From the NCBI GenBank assembly GCA_023212695.1, contig JALCCG010000088.1:4701-68700 (forward strand): a stretch of 64,000 bases of DNA. Direction: 5' to 3'. Within the stretch, counting starts at the first letter, position 1; every line of letters starts with the position of its first letter. Both the position numbers and the translations under genes were made by a program. The stretch is from Sporisorium sorghi. Taxonomy: Eukaryota; Basidiomycota; Ustilaginomycetes; Ustilaginales; Ustilaginaceae. The notes below the pieces were generated by a model. It was not told the DNA's origin. It saw nothing but the letters and a program-made list of their open reading frames with translations, and searched no databases. Below are positions 10,280-20,355 of the stretch, piece after piece.

Positions 10280-10952
10280 CTTGCGCGATTCGTCCAATTC
10301 GTCCCACGCGGGCTTGGATCCAAACACTGCCGAAGCGATCGAAATTGCTGCGCCTATCTTTGCGAGTTGAAAAACACACCTATAGGACGTATAGATGTGT
10401 ATGGGAATGAGGGTGATGATGGTGCAGAGGCAAGAGGAGAGCGATGGCTGAGCAGGGACCTTCTATCGCAGCGACGACTCGCCGAAAAAAAATCTCAACT
10501 GAGCGAGCCAAAAGCCGAATGCCGTGCCGGCGCTTGCGTGATGATGCATGACGCTCTGAGATTCTGAATGTGGAGGATATTTTACACTGCTCTACTGCCT
10601 CGTTTTTTTGTTTTTTTTTTTTTTTTTTTTTTTTCCCCCTCACAATGCCGCCGATCAGCTAACGCCGGGTCCACTTCGCAGACTCGCTCGCTCGCTCGCT
10701 CGCCCTCATTCATCACCGCCTTCTCTTTCAGACATCAATCAATCACGACGAGACACAAAGTCAAATGGGGATGAACTTGATCATTTAGACCGAAGATGCT
10801 ATAAAGAGAGCTACTCGAACATAACAAGTAGAGAGAGAAAGGATGTCTTGCGCTGCCACGTCGTGTATCGTCGCAACAGCAGAAAGGAGAGGGGTACGTG
10901 AGAGTTTGTCGGGAAGCGTCCCTCCTCGTTGACAAGTCTATTCGAGATTGCC
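10280..10952. other. Spacer between the double-RING/LON and glutaredoxin genes (both minus)
   Basis: It carries the 3' flank of the LON gene and the promoter or leader of the glutaredoxin gene. It contains a 24-nt T run (10611-10634) and (CGCT)n tandem units near 10683-10701. No gene is supportable. Confidence 0.5.
10611..10634 (+). repeat. Poly-T run (24 nt)
   Basis: Twenty-four T follow another seven T split off by a single G. On the strand of the glutaredoxin gene this is a poly(dA) tract about 330 bp upstream of its ATG, a typical nucleosome-excluding promoter element. Run length may be affected by sequencing slippage. Confidence 0.75.
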
Positions 10953-13900
10953 TTACGAGACGGTACACCCGCTGTTGAACCACCAGCTCTGTCGCAGCTG
11001 TTCGATCCAGTGCACCACCAGACACAAGCGCAGACGTCGACTGCGGATCGGCAGCAGCTTGGCCTTTTCGTGCTCGTCGATCGGCATCACCAGCGCCATC
11101 CAGTAGCCCAGCCTCTCCACCTCGTCGGCGCTCGGCATCGGGCCGTACGTGTGGTTGAGACGAGACAGCAGCCAAGGTGCTGAGCCCGAACGCAGCGTCT
11201 CGATGAACGAGGTACAGATGTCGGTGAGCTCCTCGATGGAGGGTTCGGCAGGCACCGGCTTGAAGGGCAGCAAACCGTTCTCATCCGCATCCCCGCCGTC
11301 CTCGCCCTCTTCTTGCTCGGCGCCGACCTGTCCGCTGGCTTGAACTGCACGTTCTGACTCGGACGACTGCAGCTGCTGCTGCTGCTGCTCAACGGATTCG
11401 GACGCAGAAGAGCTGCCGCTCCGGTAAATGGACAGCGCATCACTCTCGGCGCGCGACATCTCGGGTCGAGCAGAGCCAGAGTCTGATGCCGCCTGCTCGC
11501 CAGCTTGACCTTGGCCAGGCTGCATGCGCATGGGAGCCGACGACGAGGGCGCCATGGCGCACGCTCGCGGCCGTTCGGCTGCAGCTGCTGCTGCCTCCGC
11601 AGCCTTCTTGCGCTCCAGCTCAGTGCGGCGCAGGAGCACAGCGCGTTCCAGCTCAGCCTCTTCCTCGAGCGAAATGTCGTCGACACGCTCCACACGACCC
11701 ACCGTGTAGCCGTCGAGCGAACCCTTCTCCAGCAGACGGAAGCGGTACGAACCCACCGTCTCGAGCATGCTGCGTCCATCGGCGAGCATCTGCACCGACT
11801 TGATCTCGAGCATCGTTCCGTACTCCTCCGTTCCTCCATTGGTCCTCGAGGGCAACACCATGCCGAAACGCGGGTTGCCGCTCTCGAGGCAGCGGCGCAC
11901 CATGAGACGATAGCGCGGCTCGAAAATGTGCAGGATGGTAGGCATGCCAGGGAAGGCGAGCGTGCAGACAAAGATGGGTGTCGACAGCCGAGCCTCGCGC
12001 TCTTCCTGCTCGATCGCAGCTTTGCGCTGCTCGTAGAGTCGCTTGAAGCCGTAATGGTGCGGTGCCGACTCCGGATCATCGTCAACAATGAATCCGGCAC
12101 GTCGAGGACCCGTCAGCGGATCGTTGACGTCTCTGCCCGAGCCCATGGCGACCGAGATGCCTGCAAACGTGCTGGTGGCTGCGCTCTTGGCATCCTGGGT
12201 CGAGTCCGAGTCCATCGCGTCTTCGTCGGAGAATGTGGTGGTGTCGGAGGTGAGCACCTTGAGCAACGCCGCATTGGGTCGATGATCCTGGAAGAAGGAA
12301 AAGTTGGGCATGTCGGCTCGACACAGCGGGCATCGATCGCCGTGATCGAGACTGCGAGCAAAGCAAGACTTGCAGAAGGTGTGACCGCAGGGCGTGGTGA
12401 GAGGATCGTAGAGCAGCAGATAGCAGAGCTGGCATTCGAGCACCTCGACCAGCTCAGAGTGCAGCGTCGCGACCGACTGGATGAGCGGCTCGCCATTGAG
12501 TGCGACCCTAGAAGACAGCGCGAGGCTGTGCTTAGCCTCCAGGGCTCGCTTGCGAGCGGCGGCGTCGGCATCGCTAGCGGCGCTAGCGGCGCTGGCCGCA
12601 CCGCGAGCTTGCTCAGCACGACGACGACGGACAGCGTCCACGAGCGCTTCGCGTGCACCATGTTCGCGGTGCAACTGCGGGCTGGCTGTCGACTCCTCGG
12701 TGCTCCATCCCGAATCCAGGTGACGTGCAGCGACTTCCTCGGTTGCATCTGTCACTTCCGTCTTGGCCACCTTACCGTCCCCGTGCATCGCATCGACCTT
12801 CTTGGACGAGTTGGCACTCGAGGTGCTGCCATCGCTGCGACGTCGGCGGCGACGCTTCAGACGTTCCTTGCCGCCTCGTCTGCGAACAGCGCTGGTGAGC
12901 AGAGGCGGACGAGAATAGGCGCCGCCAACACGATCGGGCCAGAGGTGGTCGCTGTTGTCCTGGTCGGAACGCTCGTCATCCGTGCCAGTGTGAACGGTCC
13001 AGCCGTCTTCATCGTCGTCATTGTCCTGGTTGGCGTTGCGCAAGTAGCGCGCCTGCTCTGTCATGTCCGCGCTCGAGTCGCGGTCGCTGTCTTGGGGAGA
13101 GCCGTCGTCCGAGTCAGAGGCGGCGGCACGTACACCGCCCACGGTTCCACTTTCGAGCTCGGATTCATTCTGACCAAAGATGCCCATACCAGCGTGCGAC
13201 ATGCCAGGTCGCTGACGGCGACGAGCTGACAAGAATGTCGAGGCTTGACCGCGGGCGCCTGATCTGCCGTGGGTCGACCGGCGAGTGTGCGCGCCTGCAC
13301 GGGCTCGGACGCCTGCCGATGAGCCTGTTGGCGTCGACGGATCCCTGGATGCGCCCGCAGAGCTGCCGATGCGAGCGTGACGCGATCGTGTGTTGGAGGA
13401 CGCAGAGGAGCCGCTTGAAGCTTGAAGGCTGCGTCGCTGGCGAGGAGGGCGCGGAAGCGGCGATGAAGCATATCGCATGAGGATGGCTACGGCCTTGCTG
13501 AGGGTGACGTCGGTGCGGAGCATGTTGCTGGTGGCCAAGGATGGCAGCAAAGTGGCCGCCGTCTGCTGAGGAGCGCCCGCAGCCGCATTTGTGAGCTCGA
13601 CGCCTTGAGGTGGAACGGCAAACAGGTGAGCTTTGGATCGAGTCTGGGGGCCGATGACGGTGAGCCGAAGCGGGTGGTCGGCGACGCCCATGACGAACCC
13701 GTCGACAGGAGGCGCTCCGGGCCCAACGTCTTGGGCGCCCAAAGGAAGCCTCTCTGTGTAGGTGGGAATGAGGCCGTATCGAGGACAATGACCCGCCCAG
13801 ACGCCGATGCCACGGCCGATGGCAGAGCGCGGGCAGCCATGCGCAGGACAGGGCACGGTCATGGGGCTGAGTGGGAGACGAGGCGGCAGATGGCTGAGAC

Positions 13901-14534
13901 AGGGGAGGGGCTGCACCTCATCCTCGGCTGGAATGGATTTGGGAAGCACGGCGTCCTTGATGCACTGCAGGCATGACGAGTGTCCGCAGGGTAGAGTGAC
14001 GGGGTCCTGGACGGGCCGATGACAGCCTTGACAGTTGACGAGGGTCAAGAGCACAGTGGCCAACTCGCGAGCACGACGACGTTGCGCAGCAGTGGGAAGT
14101 CGGACGTGGTGCAGCTGTTGTGTGCTCGTTGAGGCTGATGCAGCGGGGCCGGTAGCAGCTGGTTGTGGGTGAGCGCTGGCGGACGACAAAGGCGCTGGGG
14201 TTGCCATGTGCGTTTGTTGTTGCTGACGAGACGCCTGCGATGGAGCGTTGGTGGTGGTGCTGGCGTGTGGTGCAGGCGGTGAAGCTCGAGTGTGTTGTGT
14301 CATGCTTTGGCTCGACGATCGAGGCTCGTGAGATGAATGACGCATCGCTCTCAAAGAAGCAGTTGCTGCGGCGCCTTGAGAGGGCCCCGTAATGGTCTGA
14401 TTGTCGAATGCGGTTGAAGAGGCTGCAGGACTTTGATGGCGACTTGGAACTGGCGAGCTATTATACGACTGGCGGGTGGGGCTGCAGCCGCCACTGCAAG
14501 CGTGGTGCGGTTGTTGTGTGGACGCTGCGCTCAT
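10953..14534 (-). CDS. Double-RING, LON-substrate-binding-domain E3 ligase-like protein (LONRF type)
   Basis: A 1,193-residue intronless reading frame. The first RING-like zinc site begins at about residue 168 (CQGC, then PCGHSSC). A second, canonical C3HC4 RING is at about 700-745 (CQLC, PCGHTFC, CPLC). From about 850 to the C-terminus the protein matches the LON N-terminal (substrate-binding) domain, including IFEPRYRLMVRRC and FGMVLP. This order is that of animal LONRF1-3 and fungal relatives, thought to be ubiquitin ligases. About 450 residues of disordered Ser/Arg/Asp-rich sequence separate the RINGs, and a Gln/Ser/Ala insertion interrupts the LON region. The open frame extends to a GTG at 14615 that directly follows a TAG, so the ATG at 14534 was used. 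A donor-like GTAAGC near 14977 and an acceptor-like CTAG at about 14616 suggest a 5'UTR intron. Confidence 0.85.
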   Translation of the reverse strand: MSAASTQQPHHACSGGCSPTRQSYNSSPVPSRHQSPAASSTAFDNQTITGPSQGAAATASLRAMRHSSHEPRSSSQSMTQHTRASPPAPHASTTTNAPSQASRQQQQTHMATPAPLSSASAHPQPAATGPAASASTSTQQLHHVRLPTAAQRRRARELATVLLTLVNCQGCHRPVQDPVTLPCGHSSCLQCIKDAVLPKSIPAEDEVQPLPCLSHLPPRLPLSPMTVPCPAHGCPRSAIGRGIGVWAGHCPRYGLIPTYTERLPLGAQDVGPGAPPVDGFVMGVADHPLRLTVIGPQTRSKAHLFAVPPQGVELTNAAAGAPQQTAATLLPSLATSNMLRTDVTLSKAVAILMRYASSPLPRPPRQRRSLQASSGSSASSNTRSRHARIGSSAGASRDPSTPTGSSAGVRARAGAHTRRSTHGRSGARGQASTFLSARRRQRPGMSHAGMGIFGQNESELESGTVGGVRAAASDSDDGSPQDSDRDSSADMTEQARYLRNANQDNDDDEDGWTVHTGTDDERSDQDNSDHLWPDRVGGAYSRPPLLTSAVRRRGGKERLKRRRRRRSDGSTSSANSSKKVDAMHGDGKVAKTEVTDATEEVAARHLDSGWSTEESTASPQLHREHGAREALVDAVRRRRAEQARGAASAASAASDADAAARKRALEAKHSLALSSRVALNGEPLIQSVATLHSELVEVLECQLCYLLLYDPLTTPCGHTFCKSCFARSLDHGDRCPLCRADMPNFSFFQDHRPNAALLKVLTSDTTTFSDEDAMDSDSTQDAKSAATSTFAGISVAMGSGRDVNDPLTGPRRAGFIVDDDPESAPHHYGFKRLYEQRKAAIEQEEREARLSTPIFVCTLAFPGMPTILHIFEPRYRLMVRRCLESGNPRFGMVLPSRTNGGTEEYGTMLEIKSVQMLADGRSMLETVGSYRFRLLEKGSLDGYTVGRVERVDDISLEEEAELERAVLLRRTELERKKAAEAAAAAAERPRACAMAPSSSAPMRMQPGQGQAGEQAASDSGSARPEMSRAESDALSIYRSGSSSASESVEQQQQQLQSSESERAVQASGQVGAEQEEGEDGGDADENGLLPFKPVPAEPSIEELTDICTSFIETLRSGSAPWLLSRLNHTYGPMPSADEVERLGYWMALVMPIDEHEKAKLLPIRSRRLRLCLVVHWIEQLRQSWWFNSGCTVS

Positions 14535-15716
14535 GCTGCTTTCGACATGCTCGGGATGACGAGGCGTCTGGCCAGGTTGAGATGGAATGGCGAAGGAGGA
14601 TGCGACGATGCGCACCTAGCACTGAGGCCGAAGCGGAAGTGAGGTAGAGAAACGCTGGCAGCGATGTCGGATACGATCACGACGTTGCAGCTTGGATGGA
14701 ATGCACTTTTGTCGGGTCGAGTTCTCTGAACCGAGGACGAGGGCGACGAAGATGTGCAGCGAGTGCTCTCCTCTCGAGTCGGTGATCGCGGTGTCTAGTT
14801 GTCCAAGGGGGTGATGTAGCTGCTAGTAATGGCGAATGTAACGAGAAAGAGATCACGTCGAACGTCGGATGGATGATGGGTGGCGTGTATGGTGCGGAGA
14901 ACTGCAAGCTGCAAAGCTGGCTGCAAGGACAAAGGCTGATGGCAGAGCAGAGCTGAGCTGAGCTGAGATGAGCTTACGTGCAGCGTAAGAGTGGGGTCTG
15001 TGGTGAGGGTGCAGCAGGTGCGGGAGGTGATGGTGGTAGGCCCAGTGTCAAGGCGAACGTCTCAGTTGACGATGTCTGTTCGAGAGGCCAATGTCGAGAC
15101 CGGCGATGCAGGCGAGTCTCACTCGAGGCTGAGGTGCGCAGTTGTGTTTGTGTGGTGGAGAGCAGAAGCTTTGGCGGTGAGAAGTCTCGGGAGTAAGAGC
15201 AAGGAAAGGCGGAAAGCTGAGGCAAGCTGTGGTGCAAGTTGTGCTAATCTGAGATGCGCTCAGAAAGGCTTAGCCAAGGCGGATAATGCGTCCAATGCTG
15301 GTGAGACGAGGCCTTTCCCGAATCGAGATTTGTGATTGGGTTTTGCTTGCGAGAGAAAGAAAGAGAGAAAGGTGGAGAGAGAGCAGTCGAGCAAGACCAG
15401 TGCAGCAGGTGAAGGCGTAGTTGCAGGTTGTGATTTGCGGCGGCGAATGCTTTCGAGCAGAGCAGAGCAGAGCAGAGCAGACAAGCAGACAAGCACAAAG
15501 TCGTCTCGTCGTCTAGGCTAAGCGAGCGTCGCGAATCTCTTGTAACTGAGCGTGATGATGGAAGGGCCGAACAGCCAGGTCAAGAGCGGCAGTGCTGGTG
15601 AAGGGAGAGATGGAGAAGGCGTTGGTGAGCGAGAGAGTGAGAATTGGCTTGGTTAAGCGCTATGAGCTCTGTATCTCGTCAGCTTGAACCTTTTTCAAAC
15701 AGCGAACGAGTCGAGC

Positions 15717-15717
<1 letters not shown>

Positions 15718-15748
<31 letters not shown>
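15718..15748 (+). repeat. Poly-A run (31 nt)
   Basis: Thirty-one consecutive A lie in the LONRF-ALG14 spacer, with no gene immediately adjacent. The run could be a nucleosome-free element or the remnant of a retroposed poly(A) tail. I see no target-site duplication. Confidence 0.75.
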
Positions 15749-15751
<3 letters not shown>

Positions 15752-15891
15752 GAAGCAGCAGTGTTCTTTTTCCAGACTCTGTGACGGCTGGATCGGCTGC
15801 CACTGGCAACTGCGACTCTGCAACTGCAGCTGCACGCGCTTGACTTGGATGAATGAGCAAAGCCGACATGCGCTGCTCGCTGCTTTCCCTC

Positions 15892-16410
15892 TTTATTTTT
15901 TATTTTTATTTTTATTTTGTCCATAAAAAGTTCCCGAAAAGTCGTTGTTTCATGCAATCAGGTCATAACACTGTTGCACTGTCGTCGTCAACGAGTTGCT
16001 TCTGTCATTCATGACAGCCAGTCTGTCCGGATCAGTGACTTCACAATTACAAGTAAAGGGGCGGCGTGCTGCGTTCAGGCAAAACAGTATGAGAGGGGGA
16101 AGAGAAAGGTAGGGAGAGCGACACAGAAAGGGCGAAAGAGTCTCGGATTGGCCGACGGAACTGAACGCCACGCTTAGCATAATCACAAATCTCGTCCCGT
16201 TTCTGCTCGGCGCCTGCTTTTGTTCAGCCATCGGCCCCCCCGCCCTCGCCTCCCCACGCAGATATAATACGCTGCATACTCGTCTTGGCAGCAGATCCAA
16301 TCAAAGCGCAACTTCCATCTCGCAAAGCAGCGCCTTGTGAGAGGTGCTTTTACTGCGTCTGCGACTCAACGAAACAAAAAAAAAATAAAAATAAAAAATA
16401 AAAATAAAAT
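15892..16410. repeat. AT-hexamer arrays forming a long inverted repeat
   Basis: The left arm at 15892-15918 is built of TTTTTA units and the right arm at 16376-16410 of AAAAAT units. At least 20 bp of the arms are exactly complementary, including the one longer spacer in each array. The 457 bp between the arms has no gene. This could be coincidental simple sequence or the termini of a small non-autonomous element. Confidence 0.55.
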
Positions 16411-17649
16411 CGGCGTAAAAATGGAAAATCCTCTGCGTGCAGGCTCGAGAAGCTGAGAAGCTGTTTAGCCCCACCGCCGATTTCCACGACCTTGGCAGTG
16501 GGCATCGACACCCAAAAACCCACGCTTTTTCTTTTCTCTCTCAGGGTCTTTGCTTTCGCTCAACGCCGCCGCAATTTCGCTCGCCTCTTAGGTCATCTGC
16601 TGCTTCTGCTGCTGCCGCCCTTGCTCCTGCCACCGCAGTGGAAATTTTAAGACTCGTTCTTGCTTTCGGTCCAGCCGGCGAACTCGAGCTCGTCTCCACG
16701 TCAATCAATCCGCAGAGGCAAGGCGACTAAACACTCCGATGATCATCCTGCTTTTCGTCGGCTCGAAGAGAATATATCTCTTGCCTCACTCTTTACCAGG
16801 TGTCGGACAGACTGCCTGACAAGCAGCAAATCAAGCTGTTGTTGAGATGACAAGGCGGGAATCATCTGCATCCGAAACATGAAGCTGGGGGGGTTGGGGT
16901 TGAGAGAGCAGCTTCACCATGCACAGAGCGTCTTGCATCAGCTCATCTTGCAGGGTGTTGTGGGTCGCAGAACTCGCCCGCCTGCCTTGTGTGCCTGATC
17001 TTCCTTGCCTAAAAATTGTGGAAAAACCTCGTCTGCGTTCGGAGAGCCAAGGCTTTTCTGCATCCAGCCAGGCGGTGCGCGGAGAGGCGTTCGGTGGTTG
17101 CATCGCTTAGCAAACACACACGCCGCGCCGCCGCCGCTCAAAGTGGTGACCGACAAGCACCACCCAAACACCGGTCACGACGGAATCAAACATGGCCAAG
17201 CTCTAGCAAGCGAAGACCTCGACACTACCTTGCTCGCAGTTGATAGCATCCGTGCTCTAACAGATCTCTTGCTTATTGTGGATGCTTGCCAAGCGCAACT
17301 AGCCTCGGCACCCCTTGCTGACCATTCGGTACGGCAACCACAACAGACAAAAGCGCGATGTTGGTGACTGGATCGGAGGCATTGCGACGATGCACGCACA
17401 GATCGCATCCGTTTTGCTGGTCTAAGCAGCAGCGCGCCAACGACAAAATTCACAAAATTGTTATTACTTGCGATCTAACAATTTGAGAAGGGCGCAAAAA
17501 TCTCGCGTCCACGGGACTTGGGCGAAAAGGTTGGACCCTGACTGACAAAGCCGCACGAGCCTGCTCTCCATCGATTCTTCTTCTTGTCATGCCTCACCTT
17601 GGATCAGCTTCGGGATGTCGTCCTTCAGAGCATAGCCGCCAAGCGCGAG

Positions 17650-18597
17650 ATGGATGATATTGTACACCGATACGAGGCGGCCAAGCTGCACCTCCAGCAG
17701 CCGATCAACGAGGTCCTGCCGCCTCGTCTGCTGCTCTATCTCATCCCACCACTGCCGCCTCTGCGCTACATCCTGGGCCTCTTGGCTCTCGCACTGCTGC
17801 TCTTGCTTCGAGTCTGGTGGATACTGCCAGTGCGGAAAAGCCGCTCTCTCACCAAGCAAGCTGAGGTCAGCCCCAACAAAACGGATCGCAGCTGTACGGT
17901 GGCAGTGTTCCTGGGCTCGGGCGGACACACGACCGAACTGCTGCAGCTGGTCTCGGCGCTTCCGACCGAGCGCTACACTCGCAGGATCTACCTCGTCTCT
18001 TCAGGCGACCGCTTCAGCTTGGAAAAGGCAAAAGACCTTGAGCTTCGGCTGGCGACAGACGCAGGCAAGACCAAGCACAGCTCGACGGCGCAAGTGATAC
18101 AGATCCCACGCGCACGCAAGGTGCATCAAAGCTTCCTCACAACACCCTTGACGCTGGCGAGAAGCGTGGCGTTTTGCATCGATCATGTGGCGCTGCGTCC
18201 ACTACTGCAACGCCTGTACACCAGAGGGAAGATGAGCGGCGGGCTGCTGGCAGATGTCGTGCTCATGAATGGCCCAGGCACATGCGTTGCCATCGTCGCA
18301 TCGGTCTATCTGCTTCGAGTAAGTCAGCAACGAAGCGAATTCGGGATAGTTGGCTCTGTTACTGATCTTGACTCTCTTTCTGCCTTTCGCCTCCTTCAGA
18401 CTTTGGGACTCGCCTCACCCAAGCTCATCTACATTGAATCGTTCGCCCGAGTCAAGAGTCTCTCGCTCACCGCCAAATTGATACGTCCCTTTGTCGATCG
18501 ATTCGTCCTCCAATGGCCTAGAGACGCCTCGGCCGTCGCACCGGAAACACGCGCAAAGGCTAGCACCAACACCGTCTACTCTGGCTGGCTTGTCTAG
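17650..18597 (+). CDS. ALG14: UDP-GlcNAc transferase membrane-anchor subunit Alg14
   Basis: Exons 17650-18318 and 18400-18597 give 288 residues. Alg14 anchors the catalytic subunit Alg13 at the ER membrane, and together they add the second GlcNAc to the dolichol-linked N-glycan precursor. A hydrophobic anchor spans about residues 26-59. The GSGGHTTE motif at about 89-96, the downstream VHQSFL and NGPGTC motifs, and IYIESFARV are hallmarks of the family. The 81-bp intron (GTAAGT to TTCAG) is a multiple of three and has no stop, so the unspliced frame stays open, but the splice restores the family alignment. The open frame reaches a TTG at 17584. The ATG at 17589 is in another frame and makes a short upstream frame ending just after the true start. 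The gene converges on the WW gene with a 96-bp gap. Confidence 0.9.
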   Translation: MDDIVHRYEAAKLHLQQPINEVLPPRLLLYLIPPLPPLRYILGLLALALLLLLRVWWILPVRKSRSLTKQAEVSPNKTDRSCTVAVFLGSGGHTTELLQLVSALPTERYTRRIYLVSSGDRFSLEKAKDLELRLATDAGKTKHSSTAQVIQIPRARKVHQSFLTTPLTLARSVAFCIDHVALRPLLQRLYTRGKMSGGLLADVVLMNGPGTCVAIVASVYLLRVSQQRSEFGIVGSVTDLDSLSAFRLLQTLGLASPKLIYIESFARVKSLSLTAKLIRPFVDRFVLQWPRDASAVAPETRAKASTNTVYSGWLV

Positions 18598-18693
18598 CGC
18601 CACCCTCTACACAGGCAAGCACATCATATCGAATTGGTAGCATCTATCTGCACTTCCTACAGGCTTGACATAAAAGAGAGCGTCGTATCAAGC

Positions 18694-20355
18694 TCAAGAC
18701 GCCCCTGCGCCTCCCCACTGGCGCTTGTTGCTCGAGTTGGTCGAGTTGATCGAGCTGATGTCGTTGGGCTGTCCTTTCGATCCGCGTTGTCTCTGCTGCT
18801 GATCCCGTGCGTTCCTGTCGTTGCGTGTTGCGTTTCCGTTTCTTCCATCGTTGTTGTTGCTCTTGCCGTCCGAGGTTGCTCTTGTCCCGCTCGTGTTGGA
18901 GGGGTCTTTGCGAGAATCTGAGCGGTGATCTTGGCCACGCTCACGCTCTCGTTCGCGGTCTCGCTCGCGACCACTGTCCCGACGATCATCGCGGCGGTCG
19001 CGGTCGCGGTCGCGGTCGCGGTCGCGGTCGCGGTCGCGGTCGCGGTCCCTGTCTCGTGCATCGGCGTCGCGTCGTCGATCCGAGGCAGCAGCGGCTCCAT
19101 CTCGCTGATCCCGCGGTCGATCGCGCGAGCAAGAAGAAGCAGCATCGCGCCGGTCGCCCCATCGTGCGTCGTCAGCATACCGCCATGAGGCGGCTGCTCG
19201 GCCACCATCGCCTCCACTGGGGCGCCAGCTATCGCCCGTCCTTCGATCACGCGGTGGCTCGTCCGACGACCAATTAGAAGTGGAACGAGCTACTTCTTGG
19301 CCTCCACGATCGTCTCGGTCGGTGCGTTGTCGTTTCGCGTCGGTGGAGTTGGAGTTGGACCCGCCGTTCTTGGTTGATGCGGGAGAATGCGAGGCGCCAT
19401 TGGATCGGTTTCTGGTGTTGTCTTGTGCGGCGGACCCCGAGCCAGCATTGCCCCTCTTGCGTTTGCCGTTCGAGTCTGATGACTTCTGCTGCGATCCGCC
19501 GTTCGAGCGCGAGTTGCCCTGCTGCTTGGATGCGCCGTCGTTCGTGGGCTTGGAATCGCGAGGCTCCGACTGCCGCTGTGCTGCGCCCTTGATGCTGAAT
19601 CCCTGTTCGCTCTGCCCTGCTGATTCTTTTGACTTTGGCGCGTCTTCACGCTTGCGTCCCGCGTCCTGCTGCTGTCTCTGCTTTGCCCCATTTTGGTCGG
19701 CATCGCGTCCTCCACCACGTCCTCGTTGCGAAGATGCCTGTTCGGCGGCCCTGGCAGCTTCTCTAGCGCGTTTGTTCTTCTTTTTGTTCTTCTTCTTCTT
19801 GCGCGGCTGGTCGGAGTTAGGAGTGGCTTTCGCATCAGATGCAGCTCTCGAGTCTTGACGTGGCGACTTGGCGCGAGAATCGTTGGCGACGGTAGGCTTG
19901 GTCCAGCTGCTTTCCCCTGTGTGTTCGTTGTAGTAGTATACCTCGCCGTTGCCCGAGCGCGATGCAATAGGTCTCCAGCCAGGTGCGAGGTCGGCTTGGT
20001 CGTCCCGATCGCGGTCGTCTTCAGCTTTACGCTCCGAGTCTCTATCGATCGCAGCAGCCGTGGAGGGGGAGGCGACTGCATCCTCTTTCGCGTCTTCTGG
20101 TTGGTTAGATGCAGCTTCAGGATCGGCTTCGACTTGCACCTCTTGAGCTGTCTCGTTGGCGACAGCTTCTTCGGTAGATGCTTCCGGCTTGTCCGCAGCT
20201 TCATCTGCTACAGCTTCCTCTATGCGCGTTTCCGTGACAGCGTCTTCGTCGGGAGCGACATCACCGTCGAGCATGAGGCTCACCTCGTCCTGACCCGTAA
20301 CAGGAGCATTTAGCTCGTCCTCGCCGTAATCGACGGCTTCTTCGTCCTCTAGCAT
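18694..20355 (-). CDS. WW-domain protein with Arg/Asp and Lys-rich low-complexity tail
   Basis: A 553-residue intronless protein. Residues 1-120 are highly acidic (Asp/Glu/Ala), opening with a VDYGED motif at 8-13. One WW domain lies at about 124-157, with W127, the YYY block near 140 and W151, so it should bind proline-rich or phospho-Ser-Pro ligands. After it come a Lys/Arg-rich nuclear-localisation-like stretch near 185-195, Asn/Ser/Gly-rich disordered sequence, and an RD/RE dipeptide domain (about 390-470) encoded partly by a GGTCGC hexamer array. WW plus RS/RD-like domains suggest a nuclear factor linking CTD or splicing proteins, but no orthologue is recognised. It is divergent from CFT1 with 429 bp between the start codons. 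Confidence 0.75.
   Translation of the reverse strand: MLEDEEAVDYGEDELNAPVTGQDEVSLMLDGDVAPDEDAVTETRIEEAVADEAADKPEASTEEAVANETAQEVQVEADPEAASNQPEDAKEDAVASPSTAAAIDRDSERKAEDDRDRDDQADLAPGWRPIASRSGNGEVYYYNEHTGESSWTKPTVANDSRAKSPRQDSRAASDAKATPNSDQPRKKKKNKKKNKRAREAARAAEQASSQRGRGGGRDADQNGAKQRQQQDAGRKREDAPKSKESAGQSEQGFSIKGAAQRQSEPRDSKPTNDGASKQQGNSRSNGGSQQKSSDSNGKRKRGNAGSGSAAQDNTRNRSNGASHSPASTKNGGSNSNSTDAKRQRTDRDDRGGQEVARSTSNWSSDEPPRDRRTGDSWRPSGGDGGRAAASWRYADDARWGDRRDAASSCSRDRPRDQRDGAAAASDRRRDADARDRDRDRDRDRDRDRDRDRDRRDDRRDSGRERDRERERERGQDHRSDSRKDPSNTSGTRATSDGKSNNNDGRNGNATRNDRNARDQQQRQRGSKGQPNDISSINSTNSSNKRQWGGAGAS
18996..19047 (-). repeat. Translated GGTCGC hexamer array
   Basis: About 8.7 perfect copies of GGTCGC on the plus strand are read on the minus strand as alternating Arg-Asp codons in the WW-domain gene. 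The perfect units imply recent expansion and length polymorphism. Confidence 0.85.

Larger units (their letters stand above)
14535..17649. other. Gene-free 3.1-kb divergent region between the LONRF-like and ALG14 genes
   Basis: I find no frame with domain or homology signal. The stretch contains (AGAGC)-type pentamer repeats near 15455-15480, a 31-nt poly-A run (15718-15748), and a pair of AT hexamer arrays in inverted orientation (15892-15918 and 16376-16410). The ends must carry both promoters and probably 5'UTR exons. A non-coding RNA cannot be excluded, but no tRNA or snRNA signature was recognised. Confidence 0.5.
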
